Origin: Gammaproteobacteria bacterium
Lineage (GTDB): Bacteria > Pseudomonadota > Gammaproteobacteria > Pseudomonadales > PIVM01
DNA: 36,776 nt
Reading direction: 5' to 3'
Assembly: GCA_003353945.1 (NCBI GenBank)
Contig: PIVM01000007.1
Span: 69,127-105,902 of the forward strand
The notes beneath the pieces are model-generated. The model did not search any database. It was not told the DNA's origin and was given only the letters and a program-made list of their open reading frames with translations. Shown one piece after another: positions 8,819 to 17,121 of this stretch (the first letter of the stretch is position 1; each line of letters begins with the position of its first letter). The position numbers were made by a program, and so were the translations under genes.

Positions 8819-9817
8819 CTAGGACAATCCGCGTAAAGGCAGTCCTGCTTTTTGATAAATGGCGTCAATAACACGCTGGTTATTGACGCCATTTTGAGTC
8901 GTCGTGATTACGTCACTGCCTCCCCTGGCAGCGGCAATGAAGGCTTCAAGTTGTGAGCCGTAGGTGGATTTACCATAAACCGTCTCACGGCGTTTCATCT
9001 TATCTGTTTTTACAACAAGCCGATGATAAATCTCCGGCTTAATAAAATTCAGAATGCTGATTTTCCCACATTCACCGCTTATGGTTATAGAGACGCCAAA
9101 AAGCGAACGCTTGGCGCGCATCCCTACAAAAACCTCCGCTTCGCAAGCATTGCTGAAATATAACGTGCTCTTCATCCAGCGATCAATCTTTTTACCATGC
9201 AAGCCAGCCCTGGCATCTACCACGGTTGGTTCAATTCCGGTTACAGCTCTTAAAAAACTGATGGGGTAGCACCCCATATCCATCATCGCCCCACCGCCCA
9301 GCTCATAGTTAAACCGGAAATCATCAAAAGGCAGGTAGCAGCTAAAGTTTGCTTTGATGTAACGTAGTTCACCTATCTCTCCAGTAGCGATTATCTCCTG
9401 CACTCTTTGTACTAAAGGATGATATCGATGGTGCATCGCTTCACATACAATCAGGTCTGCTTTTTCACTGACCTCATGTACTCTTTCTGCTTGTTCAGCG
9501 TTTGCTGCAAGAGGTTTTTCTACCAGAACATGTTTACCTGCATTGATGGATTGTATTGCCCATTCAGCATGCATACCGATGGGAAGAGGAAGGTAGACAG
9601 CGTCAATTTTATCGTCGCTTAATAGATCATCAAAATGTCTATATGTTTTGGGTATCTTGTGTTTCTTTGCGTACTTTTCTAATGCGTGAGCATCTTGATA
9701 CTCCTCTGCCACCGCAACAACTGATACACCCTCTATTACTTTGGCTTGTTTAATCAAAGCAAAAGGTGCAATTCTTGCCGCCCCCAAAATGCCGATATTG
9801 AATCGAGAGCTGCTCAT
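8819..9817 (-). CDS. Gfo/Idh/MocA-family NAD(P)-dependent oxidoreductase
   Basis: A 332-aa cytoplasmic dehydrogenase. The N-terminal Rossmann fold begins FNIGILGAARIAPFALI (residues 6-22), where the usual GxGxxA is GAARIA. The conserved EKPLA is at 100-104, and the C-terminal domain has GGGAMMDMGCYPI (174-186), as in dihydrodiol-dehydrogenase-like and sugar dehydrogenase members. The substrate is not predictable. I chose the ATG at 9817 because GAGG lies 8 nt upstream; the longer frame would begin with TTG at 9823, too close to that site. The gene diverges from the SDR gene at 9982, and the 164-bp gap must hold both promoters. Confidence 0.9.
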   Translation of the reverse strand: MSSSRFNIGILGAARIAPFALIKQAKVIEGVSVVAVAEEYQDAHALEKYAKKHKIPKTYRHFDDLLSDDKIDAVYLPLPIGMHAEWAIQSINAGKHVLVEKPLAANAEQAERVHEVSEKADLIVCEAMHHRYHPLVQRVQEIIATGEIGELRYIKANFSCYLPFDDFRFNYELGGGAMMDMGCYPISFLRAVTGIEPTVVDARAGLHGKKIDRWMKSTLYFSNACEAEVFVGMRAKRSLFGVSITISGECGKISILNFIKPEIYHRLVVKTDKMKRRETVYGKSTYGSQLEAFIAAARGGSDVITTTQNGVNNQRVIDAIYQKAGLPLRGLS

Positions 9818-9981
9818 GTTCAATTCCTCATCAATTTTTTATTAATACGTTTTTTACTTGACGAATATGATGATAGGTTTGCCACTTGTAATGTCAACTG
9901 AAATTATTGCTAAATTAAGGAGGACGCCTTAATATTGACACGACGTATAATAGTCGATTACTGGGTGAATAGAAGGTGAAA

Positions 9982-10842
9982 ATGAGCATTCGCATGGACA
10001 ACAAAGTCTGCATGATAACCGGGCCAACGAGCGGTATCGGGCAGGGCACAGCAATAGAGCTGGCAAAGCTGGGCGCCAAAATTGTACTGGTTGGCCGTGA
10101 TACGGATAAGTGCGAACGGGTGAAGCAGGATATTTTGAGACTGGGCGGTCTGGAACCGATTGTGATTCAGTGTGATTTAAGCTCCTTAAGTGAGATCGAG
10201 CGAGCAGCCAACGAGTTTCTTGCGCTAGATTCACCCTTGCACGTGTTGATGAATAATGCAGGAGCAATTAACAGGTCTCGAAGTGTTACAACAGATGGCT
10301 TGGAAGAAACAATTGCAGTAAGCTATTTTGCATCGTTCAAATTAACGCAACTATTACTGGATTGCTTAAGAAAAAGCGGAAATGCCAGAATTTTAAATAT
10401 TACTTCCAACAGTTATTTTCTCGGGCGCTTGAATTTTGACGATCTGAATTTTGAGAAAAAGTATGGACCGTTGCGAGCTTATAGCACGTCAAAGTTAGCG
10501 ATGATACAGTTTTCCAGAAAATTGGCTGAACACCTGAAAGATGCAGATGTTACAGTAAATGCCGTGCATCCCGGCGTAATCTATACCAATATCGGCATCG
10601 GCAATAATGAAGGGATATTAAAAATCATTGCTGATTTTTTCTGGAGCAGAATTGCTAAACCCATTGAGTATGCGTACAAAACGACACTTTATGCCGCAAC
10701 CTCCGAAGAGCTGAACGGGGTCAGTGGGCAGTATCTGACTGGAGAGAAAGTGGGGAATCTTTTCTCAATTGCAAAACGGGACGATGTAAGAGATGAGCTG
10801 TGGGATATGAGCCAAAAGATAACAGGCGTAAGCTTCACTTAG
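9982..10842 (+). CDS. Short-chain dehydrogenase/reductase (retinol-dehydrogenase-like)
   Basis: A 286-aa NAD(P)-dependent oxidoreductase. The cofactor motif TGPTSGIG is at 13-20, NNAG at 91-94, the catalytic Ser at about 142 (NITSNS) and YSTSK at 167-171, so the catalytic set is complete. The active-site order and the RSRSVTTDGLEETIAVSY segment resemble retinol dehydrogenase/WW-domain oxidoreductase-like SDRs. I chose the ATG at 9982 over GTG at 9976 because AGAAGG lies just upstream of the former and overlaps the latter. A TATAAT at 9946-9951 is a plausible -10 but has no good -35 at the usual distance. A sulfotransferase gene follows after about 150 bp that includes an inverted repeat. The stop codon overlaps the left end of that repeat. 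Confidence 0.92.
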   Translation: MSIRMDNKVCMITGPTSGIGQGTAIELAKLGAKIVLVGRDTDKCERVKQDILRLGGLEPIVIQCDLSSLSEIERAANEFLALDSPLHVLMNNAGAINRSRSVTTDGLEETIAVSYFASFKLTQLLLDCLRKSGNARILNITSNSYFLGRLNFDDLNFEKKYGPLRAYSTSKLAMIQFSRKLAEHLKDADVTVNAVHPGVIYTNIGIGNNEGILKIIADFFWSRIAKPIEYAYKTTLYAATSEELNGVSGQYLTGEKVGNLFSIAKRDDVRDELWDMSQKITGVSFT

Positions 10843-10945
10843 GGCCTTGTAAATACCACATTATCCCATTTTGCGGGTCTTTTGGTCCTGAAGCTGAACC
10901 AAAATTCTCCTCAATCTCGGAACAATTCTTCCTTTTCAAGGCCCT
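10841..10945. repeat. 105-bp stretch bounded by AGGGCCTTG inverted repeats
   Basis: AGGGCCTTGtAAA at 10841 is matched by its inverted counterpart ending at 10945 (9 bp perfect, 13 with one mismatch). The interior has no frame or family. It may be a small MITE-like insertion or a long hairpin in the intercistronic mRNA. The left arm begins inside the stop codon of the SDR gene. Confidence 0.5.
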
Positions 10946-10995
10946 TTAACCTGCATATTGATGCTGCAACTGTATAAATAGTTTGGAAAGTTTTG

Positions 10996-12312
10996 ATGTC
11001 TGCACAAAATATTGAATTCAATGATCTGGGCAAACCCAAATTGAGCGCAATCCAGAAGCTAGCTCTTTGTTCACAACAACTGCCGCTGAAAACAATGACG
11101 CAAGATACTGTGTTGAGCCGAGCAGCTGGAAAAACCGGATTAAACGATTTTGGTTCGGAAGATTTTAGAGAACGACTGCAAATCCTATTGGATGAATATA
11201 ACGAAGATGAAGAGCTAACAAATTTAGGCAGGAAACAGCTGCTTGGCGATTTAACCCGCTATGCCGCTAATCGCCTTCTGATTCAGGAGCAGTTAAAGAG
11301 ACATCCTAGCGCATGTTCTCGTGGGCTAAAGAAGCCACTAATTGTTGCAGGCCTGCCTCGATCAGGCACAACTCATCTGGTCAACTTATTAGCGTCCGAT
11401 CAACGTTTTGCATCATTACCGTTATGGTTATCACAGGAACCTTTTCATGTGCCTGGCCAGGAATATACATCGTTGCCACTAAAGTTATTTGCTAAGTCGA
11501 TGGCGTCATTGTTAGCTAGTGAACACCACGATAATGCGGACCCACGTTATCTCCGCAGTAGCTTGCGCTGGTCAGCCATGCAGTTGATGGCGCCCTCTAT
11601 TGCCGCGATGCACCCAATGAATCCCGATCATGTTCATGAGGAGCTGGAGTTGATGGCTCCTGATTTCGCTTCATACAATTTTGAATGGACTTCGGTTGTA
11701 CCAAGGTATCGTGATCATTATTTACAGACTGATCAGTTACCACACTATGAATATATGAAAAATGTACTCAAGCTATTGCAGTTGAATGAGACCAAGCCAA
11801 AATCCTGGGTGTTAAAGTGCCCCCAGCATATGGAACAGCTACCGGTGCTAAAGCAAGCGTTCCCCGATGCTACGCTTGTCATTACCCATCGTGACCCTGT
11901 TGCTGTGATTCAATCGGCGGCCACCATGATGACTTATCCGCAACGGATGCTGCGCAAAAACGTAGAGCCACGAAAAGTAATTGATTACTGGACGGATCGA
12001 ATTGAAAAACTGTTACGATCCTGTGTTCAGGATCGCAACACCTGGGATAGCAGTCAAAGCATGGATGTACTGTTCCATGAGTTTATGGAGGGGGATATGG
12101 ATACCGTAAGCAAGATATACGATCTCGCTGGCGTTGAACTGACTGCAATAGCACGCAAGCAGATGGCTGATTTTATAAAGGATCATCCCAGAGGTAAGCA
12201 CGGTAGAGTTATCTATAACCTGAAGGAAAACTTTGGCGTATCTGCAGAAGAGATTCGCGAGAGGTTTGAATTTTATTACCGAGAGTATCCAGTTAAGATC
12301 GAAGCAAATTAG
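10996..12312 (+). CDS. Sulfotransferase family protein
   Basis: Predicted to transfer sulfuryl groups from PAPS to an unknown acceptor. The 438-aa protein has the 5'-phosphosulfate loop GLPRSGTTHLVNLLASD at about 119-135. The 3'-phosphate motif THRDPVAVIQS lies at about 297-307. The fold is the Sulfotransfer_3 type. The N-terminal 110 residues are helical and family-specific. There is no signal peptide or membrane span, so it is cytoplasmic. The ATG at 10996 has GGAAAG about 5 nt upstream and is preferred over the TTG one codon earlier. A sulfatase-like gene follows after 39 nt in the same direction, suggesting that a sulfated compound is both made and cleaved here (inference). Confidence 0.88.
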   Translation: MSAQNIEFNDLGKPKLSAIQKLALCSQQLPLKTMTQDTVLSRAAGKTGLNDFGSEDFRERLQILLDEYNEDEELTNLGRKQLLGDLTRYAANRLLIQEQLKRHPSACSRGLKKPLIVAGLPRSGTTHLVNLLASDQRFASLPLWLSQEPFHVPGQEYTSLPLKLFAKSMASLLASEHHDNADPRYLRSSLRWSAMQLMAPSIAAMHPMNPDHVHEELELMAPDFASYNFEWTSVVPRYRDHYLQTDQLPHYEYMKNVLKLLQLNETKPKSWVLKCPQHMEQLPVLKQAFPDATLVITHRDPVAVIQSAATMMTYPQRMLRKNVEPRKVIDYWTDRIEKLLRSCVQDRNTWDSSQSMDVLFHEFMEGDMDTVSKIYDLAGVELTAIARKQMADFIKDHPRGKHGRVIYNLKENFGVSAEEIRERFEFYYREYPVKIEAN

Positions 12313-12351
12313 GTCTATATGAGCTGTAAAGAAATAGTCGGATAGGGCTTC

Positions 12352-13743
12352 ATGAAAATAAATTCAATAAAAACGTTTCTAGCCGTCATTGTGGTGACTG
12401 CTATTGCTTTAGTGCTTGCCTACAAAAACAGTACAAGTTTCCAAAAGGCAGCCGATATCCAGGCCATGGATGTTGTTGGGAGTATTGCAATGCGCATGAT
12501 GGATTCAGAAGAGATTTCAGGCGGTTTCCACAAAATACCCATTGAGCGCAGAGAACTTTCTGATGGCATCTATCAAGTAACCGGGATTGCAAATGTACAT
12601 CTGATAAAAACGACTGAGGGAAACGTTCTTATCGACACAGGCCTGGTTATACAGGCAACAAAACAACTTCAGCTGCTTAAAGATGTTGCCCCTGAACCCA
12701 TCCACTCGATCATCCTGACGCATTCACATACGGATCATATCGGCGGAGTGAAATTCTGGTTAGAGGATAATACGAAAGTGATAGCGCACAGAGAGTTTTT
12801 GGAAGAACAGCGTTATCTGGATGAATTAGAGCCCTACCTCCACGGTCGAAATCGAGCCCTATTTCCTTGGATACCTGAAAAGCCTCAGGAAACGGGTCTG
12901 CTGGCCTATGGTGGCGTAGCACCGGATATCTTTATCGCCGAGAGTAATTACGCATTTGAACTGGGAGGTAAGAAGTTTGAAATATTATCAACACCGGGTG
13001 GGGAAGGTGCTGACAATATCAGCGTTTGGTTACCGAAGGAGAAGATTTTATTCTGCGGCGATTTTTTTGGGCCACTGTGGCCGCAATTTCCAAATATTTT
13101 CACCATGCGCGGTGAAAAAGTCAGAAAGCCAATCGAATATATCAAATCACTCAACCGGCTTATCGCCCTGGAACCTGACATGATAGTGACAGGGCATCAT
13201 GATCCCGTCAAAGGAAGGGAGAATCTGCGCTTGGGCATGGTGAAAATGCGAGATGCTGTTCAGTACGTGCATGACGAGGTTATCAAAGGAATGAATTCGG
13301 GCAGGACTGTTTATCAGTTAATGGAGGAAGTGAAATTACCGAAAGAGCTTGAGCTGAGTCAGGAGCACGGGCGTGTTTCCTGGGCTGTAAAAAGCATATG
13401 GGAGTACTACGCGACGTGGTTTCACTTCGATACACCGACTGAACTTTATGCCGTTCCGGTTGTAGATGTTTATCGTGATATAGCTGAAATAGCGGGTGTT
13501 GACGGTTTAGTAAAAAGAGCTGAAAACCATATAGACGGTGACCAATTATTGCATGCATTACACCTGCTGGAAATTGCTGAAAAAGGGTTCCCAATAAATA
13601 AAAGAGTGAGCACTCTTAAAAAAGTAATTCTTGAAAAACTGCTAGAGCAAGCCACGTCCGGTTTGAATAATAATTATGAAAAAGACTACTTGCGTTACGA
13701 GCTCCGAAAGCAGGTTGAGAGCATTAAATCTAACTACCGGTAA
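12352..13743 (+). CDS. Alkylsulfatase-like metallo-beta-lactamase-fold hydrolase, membrane-anchored
   Basis: A 463-aa zinc hydrolase with an N-terminal hydrophobic segment (about 6-24) that is a signal peptide or anchor, so the enzyme faces the periplasm. The metal motif THSHTDHIGG gives H124, H126, D128 and H129. E218 in PGGEGAD, D237 in FCGDFFG and H282/H283 in TGHHDP occupy the positions of the other ligands of SdsA1-type alkylsulfatases. Residues of about 300-430 (RVSWAVKSIWEYYATWFHF, then a helical repeat) match the alkylsulfatase dimerisation domain. It lacks the C-terminal SCP2-like lipid-binding domain of SdsA1, consistent with its shorter length. The substrate is unknown. It lies between a sulfotransferase (39 nt upstream) and a rhomboid gene (36 nt downstream). 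Confidence 0.83.
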   Translation: MKINSIKTFLAVIVVTAIALVLAYKNSTSFQKAADIQAMDVVGSIAMRMMDSEEISGGFHKIPIERRELSDGIYQVTGIANVHLIKTTEGNVLIDTGLVIQATKQLQLLKDVAPEPIHSIILTHSHTDHIGGVKFWLEDNTKVIAHREFLEEQRYLDELEPYLHGRNRALFPWIPEKPQETGLLAYGGVAPDIFIAESNYAFELGGKKFEILSTPGGEGADNISVWLPKEKILFCGDFFGPLWPQFPNIFTMRGEKVRKPIEYIKSLNRLIALEPDMIVTGHHDPVKGRENLRLGMVKMRDAVQYVHDEVIKGMNSGRTVYQLMEEVKLPKELELSQEHGRVSWAVKSIWEYYATWFHFDTPTELYAVPVVDVYRDIAEIAGVDGLVKRAENHIDGDQLLHALHLLEIAEKGFPINKRVSTLKKVILEKLLEQATSGLNNNYEKDYLRYELRKQVESIKSNYR

Positions 13744-13779
13744 AATGAAAATATTCACACACGTCATCAGAGAGGGATA

Positions 13780-14337
13780 ATGACAAGAGCACTTTGGTTA
13801 AGGGTAAAGCTGGTAGCTGGATTGGTTCTGGTAATGATAGCTGTCCATATTGCAAACATTGCACTGGGAGGACAGTTAAGTCAGTACGGCATCATACCAA
13901 GATCAGTCGATAGCTGGTTTCATGTATTTACTGCGCCATTTATACACGGCAACATCGCACATTTGCTTAATAATGTCGTTGGTCTAAGCGTATTTAGTGC
14001 GTTTTGTTTGATGCGCAGCATGCGATTTTATATTGTCTCTAGCCTATTTATCATTGTTGCCAGCGGTGGGCTTATTTGGCTATTTGGGCGCGATGCCACT
14101 CATATTGGAGCAAGCGGCTGGATTTTTGGCTTATGGAGTCTAACAATGGCTATCGCCTGGTTTGACCGCCGGTTCGTGAATATTATCACTGCAATAATAG
14201 TTGCATTTTTCTATGGCGGGATGATTCACGGCGTATTGCCTTCCGACCCGCGAATATCATTTGAAGCACATTTGTTTGGCGCCTTTGCGGGAGTAGTGTG
14301 CGCCATGTTTGCTGCTGTTTTTGCGAAAAAGGAATAG
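13780..14337 (+). CDS. Rhomboid-family intramembrane serine protease
   Basis: A 185-aa inner-membrane protein with about six membrane helices. The catalytic serine S112 lies in GASGWIFG (110-117) and the catalytic histidine H164 in FEAHLFGAFAGV. The conserved HGNIAHLLNN (56-65) supplies the oxyanion-side His/Asn, so the active site is complete. GAGAGGG sits 4-5 nt before the ATG. It is last in a run with the sulfotransferase and sulfatase genes, 36 nt after the latter. Co-transcription is likely, but its substrate is unknown and it may not be functionally linked. Confidence 0.9.
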   Translation: MTRALWLRVKLVAGLVLVMIAVHIANIALGGQLSQYGIIPRSVDSWFHVFTAPFIHGNIAHLLNNVVGLSVFSAFCLMRSMRFYIVSSLFIIVASGGLIWLFGRDATHIGASGWIFGLWSLTMAIAWFDRRFVNIITAIIVAFFYGGMIHGVLPSDPRISFEAHLFGAFAGVVCAMFAAVFAKKE

Positions 14338-14344
14338 TATGTGT

Positions 14345-14446
14345 GGTGCAATAAGCTAGCGCATTGCACCGATCTTACGGAATTTCAATGCCACCCAATG
14401 CACTCGCATCGCGGGAAGAGCTCCGCAATGCACAAGCTTATTGCAC
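14345..14446. repeat. GGTGCAAT palindromic repeat cluster
   Basis: GGTGCAAT / ATTGCACC pair at 14345-14370, and a second inverted match (AAGCTTATTGCACC) ends at 14446, so the whole 100-bp unit can fold. The same core recurs at 20253-20285. The segment separates convergent genes (rhomboid and RNase H), a usual place for REP-like hairpins and transcript ends. Confidence 0.65.
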
Positions 14447-14482
14447 CCTCCAACGATTATTAATGCAGTCGTAGAAATAAAA

Positions 14483-15250
14483 CTACCCCGCACGCAAACT
14501 CAATAACGCATCAATGTCGTCCAGGTTCGGATACTGAATATATGCCGTCTCTTGACGATCCACTGCCATCATTGTCATCCGGTCGGCAAGCTCGTTCCCT
14601 TCAATACCGATATGCGCTCTCACATGAAATAATTGCAGCTCATCATGAATCCGCTCGTACAAGGCATGCATCATTTTGATCACGTCCAGATTTTTTATTT
14701 CACCGCCCTTTTTTTTCCACCCCTTTTTCTTCCATCCGTAAGCCCAGACACTGATGCAATTGATTGAATACTGGGAGTCGCAATATATCGCCACGGTTTT
14801 CTTGTCACTAATGGCTTTTTCAGCAATCAACAGGGACTGATGCAAAGCATTTAACTCGGCCGTATTATTTGTGCCACGCGGGTTATACAGGCCGTACCAA
14901 AGCTCAGCCAACGTGCCATTATGATAGACAGCACTACCTGAACCTGCTTTACCCGGATTGGGATCGCAGCCGCCATCACAGAAAATCGCCACATCAATAG
15001 CATCGATTAACGGTGGCGCGTCGATGCTTTTTGATGCCGAGCTGCTTGTAGCATTGGAGCCAGATGACTTTTTCTTTGCTGCAGGACGCCCCGCACTACC
15101 GCTCTTAAAGGCAGCTTCGGCTTCGGTGCGACTTGGAAAAGACTTGTATCGAGCCCCGGCAAATTTGTCGACCGAGCGTTTGCAACTCCCCCAGTCTGTA
15201 AAAATACCGGTTTCGCGACCAGCCCATACTACATAAAATTTCTTTGCCAT
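14483..15250 (-). CDS. rnhA: Ribonuclease HI with N-terminal hybrid-binding (viroplasmin-like) domain
   Basis: Cleaves RNA in RNA-DNA hybrids. The 255-aa protein has an RNA/DNA-hybrid-binding domain at residues 1-50 (KFYVVWAGRETGIFTDWGSC and the basic ARYKSFPSRTEAEAAF). A Ser/Lys-rich linker covers about 51-80, and the RNase H domain about 85-235. Catalytic acids are D92 (FCDGGCDPNPG), E132 (NNTAELNAL), D158 (YCDSQYS) and D223 (GNELADRM). H213 is in the flexible loop, so the active site is complete. The basic loop GWKKKGWKKKGGE is the handle region. This eukaryote-like arrangement is found in many bacteria alongside a separate RNase HI. The gene converges on the rhomboid gene. Confidence 0.92.
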   Translation of the reverse strand: MAKKFYVVWAGRETGIFTDWGSCKRSVDKFAGARYKSFPSRTEAEAAFKSGSAGRPAAKKKSSGSNATSSSASKSIDAPPLIDAIDVAIFCDGGCDPNPGKAGSGSAVYHNGTLAELWYGLYNPRGTNNTAELNALHQSLLIAEKAISDKKTVAIYCDSQYSINCISVWAYGWKKKGWKKKGGEIKNLDVIKMMHALYERIHDELQLFHVRAHIGIEGNELADRMTMMAVDRQETAYIQYPNLDDIDALLSLRAG

Positions 15251-15296
15251 AATTATCTGTCTTCTACTCCACTTATCTTACAGGACTTCTACATCA

Positions 15297-15491
15297 CTAC
15301 TCGCCAGTAGACTTTAGTTCGTCTTGGCCTATTTCTCGGCTTTGCCCAGGCAATAACGTCGGTTCCAAGTATGAATGACCAACCGCCAAGTGATGCAATT
15401 CTAACACTGGAATTTGAAATTGATCGAACATTCGTTTGATTTGATGGTGACGGCCTTCCGTAAGACACAGCATCATGGGCGATTTAACCCT
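15297..15491 (-). pseudogene. 3' remnant of an RsuA-type rRNA pseudouridine synthase
   Basis: Leftward, 64 codons after an in-frame TAA read RVKSPMMLCLTEGRHHQIKR, then MFDQFQIPVLELHHLAVGH, then EPTLLPGQSREIGQDELKS and TAG. LTEGRHHQIKRMF and LPGQSREI..DEL are the hallmark end of RsuA/RluB/RluE/RluF enzymes. The catalytic Asp region and the S4 domain are missing; upstream DNA has stops in all leftward frames and then a terminator at 15561-15592. No start codon with a ribosome binding site precedes it. It is best read as the tail of a lost gene. Confidence 0.7.
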
Positions 15492-15560
15492 TTACGACAT
15501 CACGTCTTTGAGACAGCAAACGCTCAACCAGCAACCCAGCGATTTAACATCAGCCGTTAC

Positions 15561-15592
15561 AAAAAAAGAAAACGGAACCAGCAGGTTCCGTT
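15561..15592 (-). terminator. Rho-independent terminator after the AhpD-like gene pair
   Basis: A perfect 9-bp stem AACGGAACC / GGTTCCGTT with a 4-nt loop. Read leftward it is followed by TTCTTTTTTT. It lies 60 bp past the stop of the 111-codon gene and would end that transcript before the pseudouridine synthase remnant. Confidence 0.85.
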
Positions 15593-15651
15593 ATTGGCAA
15601 TTATTGCCCTCTTAGCGTGGATGCGTATCTGCGAGACTGCCTCTTCAGCAA

Positions 15652-15987
15652 TCAATGTTTCCGTTGATGCTGAGCTAAGTTCATGAGGGTGCTATATGCT
15701 TCTTCTTGAAGCAAATACATTGCCTCAATACTGGATATGAGCTCCGCCTCTGGCAATGTATTCTTATAAAGAGTGATTAAGGCCATGGTGATTGGAATTC
15801 TGAAATCGCCCACCTCGACGCCCATCGCCACACAATGCGCTGTCGCTCTAGCCAGAGCAGCATGCCAGCGCTGGGTAGCCACTGGCATGCCGGAAGAGCG
15901 ATCAATAAGACGTTTTTTTTCAAGCCTATTGTAGGCGTGCTTCAGTCTTGGATTGCTCTGCTGGCTTTGTTGCATGCGCTTTAACAT
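15652..15987 (-). CDS. Hypothetical protein overlapping the AhpD-like gene
   Basis: Up to 111 aa, predicted mainly helical, with no signal peptide and no family I recognise. The longest frame begins at ATG 15987 and overlaps the end of the AhpD-like gene by 62 nt; no strong ribosome binding site is seen there. A later in-frame ATG (codon 34, near MPVATQRWHAALARATAHC) would remove the overlap but also lacks a clear site. Translational coupling to the upstream gene is plausible. A proper terminator 60 bp downstream supports a real transcript through it. Confidence 0.45.
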   Translation of the reverse strand: MLKRMQQSQQSNPRLKHAYNRLEKKRLIDRSSGMPVATQRWHAALARATAHCVAMGVEVGDFRIPITMALITLYKNTLPEAELISSIEAMYLLQEEAYSTLMNLAQHQRKH

Positions 15988-16351
15988 ATTCGATTATGTC
16001 ACGGGTCTCCTGTTTGAATTGTTCATGATCAATCTGCTGGGCGTTAATGAAGGTGCTGCCCATCATTGTCAGGGCGCCCATCATACTGGCTTCGGCAATT
16101 TCCTCATCGGTTGCACCGAACATTCGTGCAGCTTCAGTATGAAACAGTGCGCAGTAATGGCACCGAGTGGCTCCTGAAACAGCAAGTCCAACCAGTTCTT
16201 TATACTTGTTGGGTATTGCGGTTTCCGCAAGCCAAAAATCTCGGGATGTTGCCCAAAAACCTTCAGCTCCTCCTTCGGGCATTTGCTTAATCCATTCGGG
16301 CACCAGGCCTAGCGTTTGCTCAATTTCTTTGTGTGTTTGTGCAATAGACAT
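15926..16351 (-). CDS. Carboxymuconolactone decarboxylase / AhpD-like family protein
   Basis: A 141-aa helical protein of the CMD superfamily. CHYCALFH gives C64-x2-C67-x3-H71, the redox-active pattern of AhpD-like peroxidase/disulfide proteins. Glu52 in KELVGLAVSG is the usual general-base partner. It is therefore more likely a thiol peroxidase-type protein than a decarboxylase. I chose ATG 16351 because AAGGAGGT lies 6 nt upstream; the longer frame starts with TTG and includes that site. It is the first gene of a two-gene leftward unit with the overlapping hypothetical gene. Confidence 0.88.
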   Translation of the reverse strand: MSIAQTHKEIEQTLGLVPEWIKQMPEGGAEGFWATSRDFWLAETAIPNKYKELVGLAVSGATRCHYCALFHTEAARMFGATDEEIAEASMMGALTMMGSTFINAQQIDHEQFKQETRDIIEYVKAHATKPAEQSKTEARLQ

Positions 16352-16604
16352 GTTGGAACCTCCTTCGTTTGACAATCTACCAAACGCACAGACAGTATAA
16401 TTGACTTATACGCTCTGGTATTGCCCTGCGTTACGGTTTCATAGACTTTTTCTGCTTACCCATTTTTATTAAAATATGATTGGTTTATATGATCATGAAA
16501 TTCCGCTGATGGCACGAAACTGAAATAGACCATTCGCTTAATTTTGGGCAATTTATTCCGTGTTGACGTCCTTTTATCCTCCAAAAGCACCCAACAACAG
16601 CACT

Positions 16605-16873
16605 CTAGTGGTCCATCAACTATATAGTGACGTGTAGACAGTTCCAAAAGCCGTTAGCTGCGAGGCGCTGAATCGATAGCATAGTGGGCCTATGTTGAAA
16701 TTCGGCAACGAAGCAGATGGCGGCTTTTGGAGCTGCCCTTCGGGTGGCAACCAGAATTTCCAGCACTGCGTTGCATTGCTTTGACGTAGGCCCACTATGC
16801 CTTCATCAATGCGCCTTGTTCTGAAAATTCTGGTTGCCATCTACACGTCACTATATAGTTGATGGACCACTAG
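16605..16873. mobile_element. MITE-like element with perfect 34-bp terminal inverted repeats
   Basis: The ends at 16605-16638 and 16840-16873 are identical over 34 bp in inverted orientation (outermost bases CTAGTGGTCC). Nested inside are further inverted pairs: 16679-16694 with 16785-16800 (15 of 16) and 16746-16763 with 16821-16838 (17 of 18). No transposase or other frame is present in the 269 bp. Because CTAG is its own complement, it could be a duplicated 4-bp target instead of part of the ends. The flanks 16376-16604 and 16874-17121 show no gene; the latter must hold the promoter of the DnaT-like gene. Confidence 0.85.
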
Positions 16874-17121
16874 ACACCTATTAAGACACTGCAAAGCTGA
16901 TCTCGCCCCATCGTCGGCCTTCATACCTTTTATGTTAATTTTTATCGATGCGGGTTGACGCACCTTTGATTGTATATACATAATGACACCCATTAATCTG
17001 CTTAGCAGGAAACTTAAACAGAAATGGTAAAAAGCGAATTATATCAAATGGTTGCGAGTCATTCCAGGCAGCCGCTGTCAACTATTCCAGGACTGCAGAA
17101 AACAATGCTGAGGTCGGGTGA

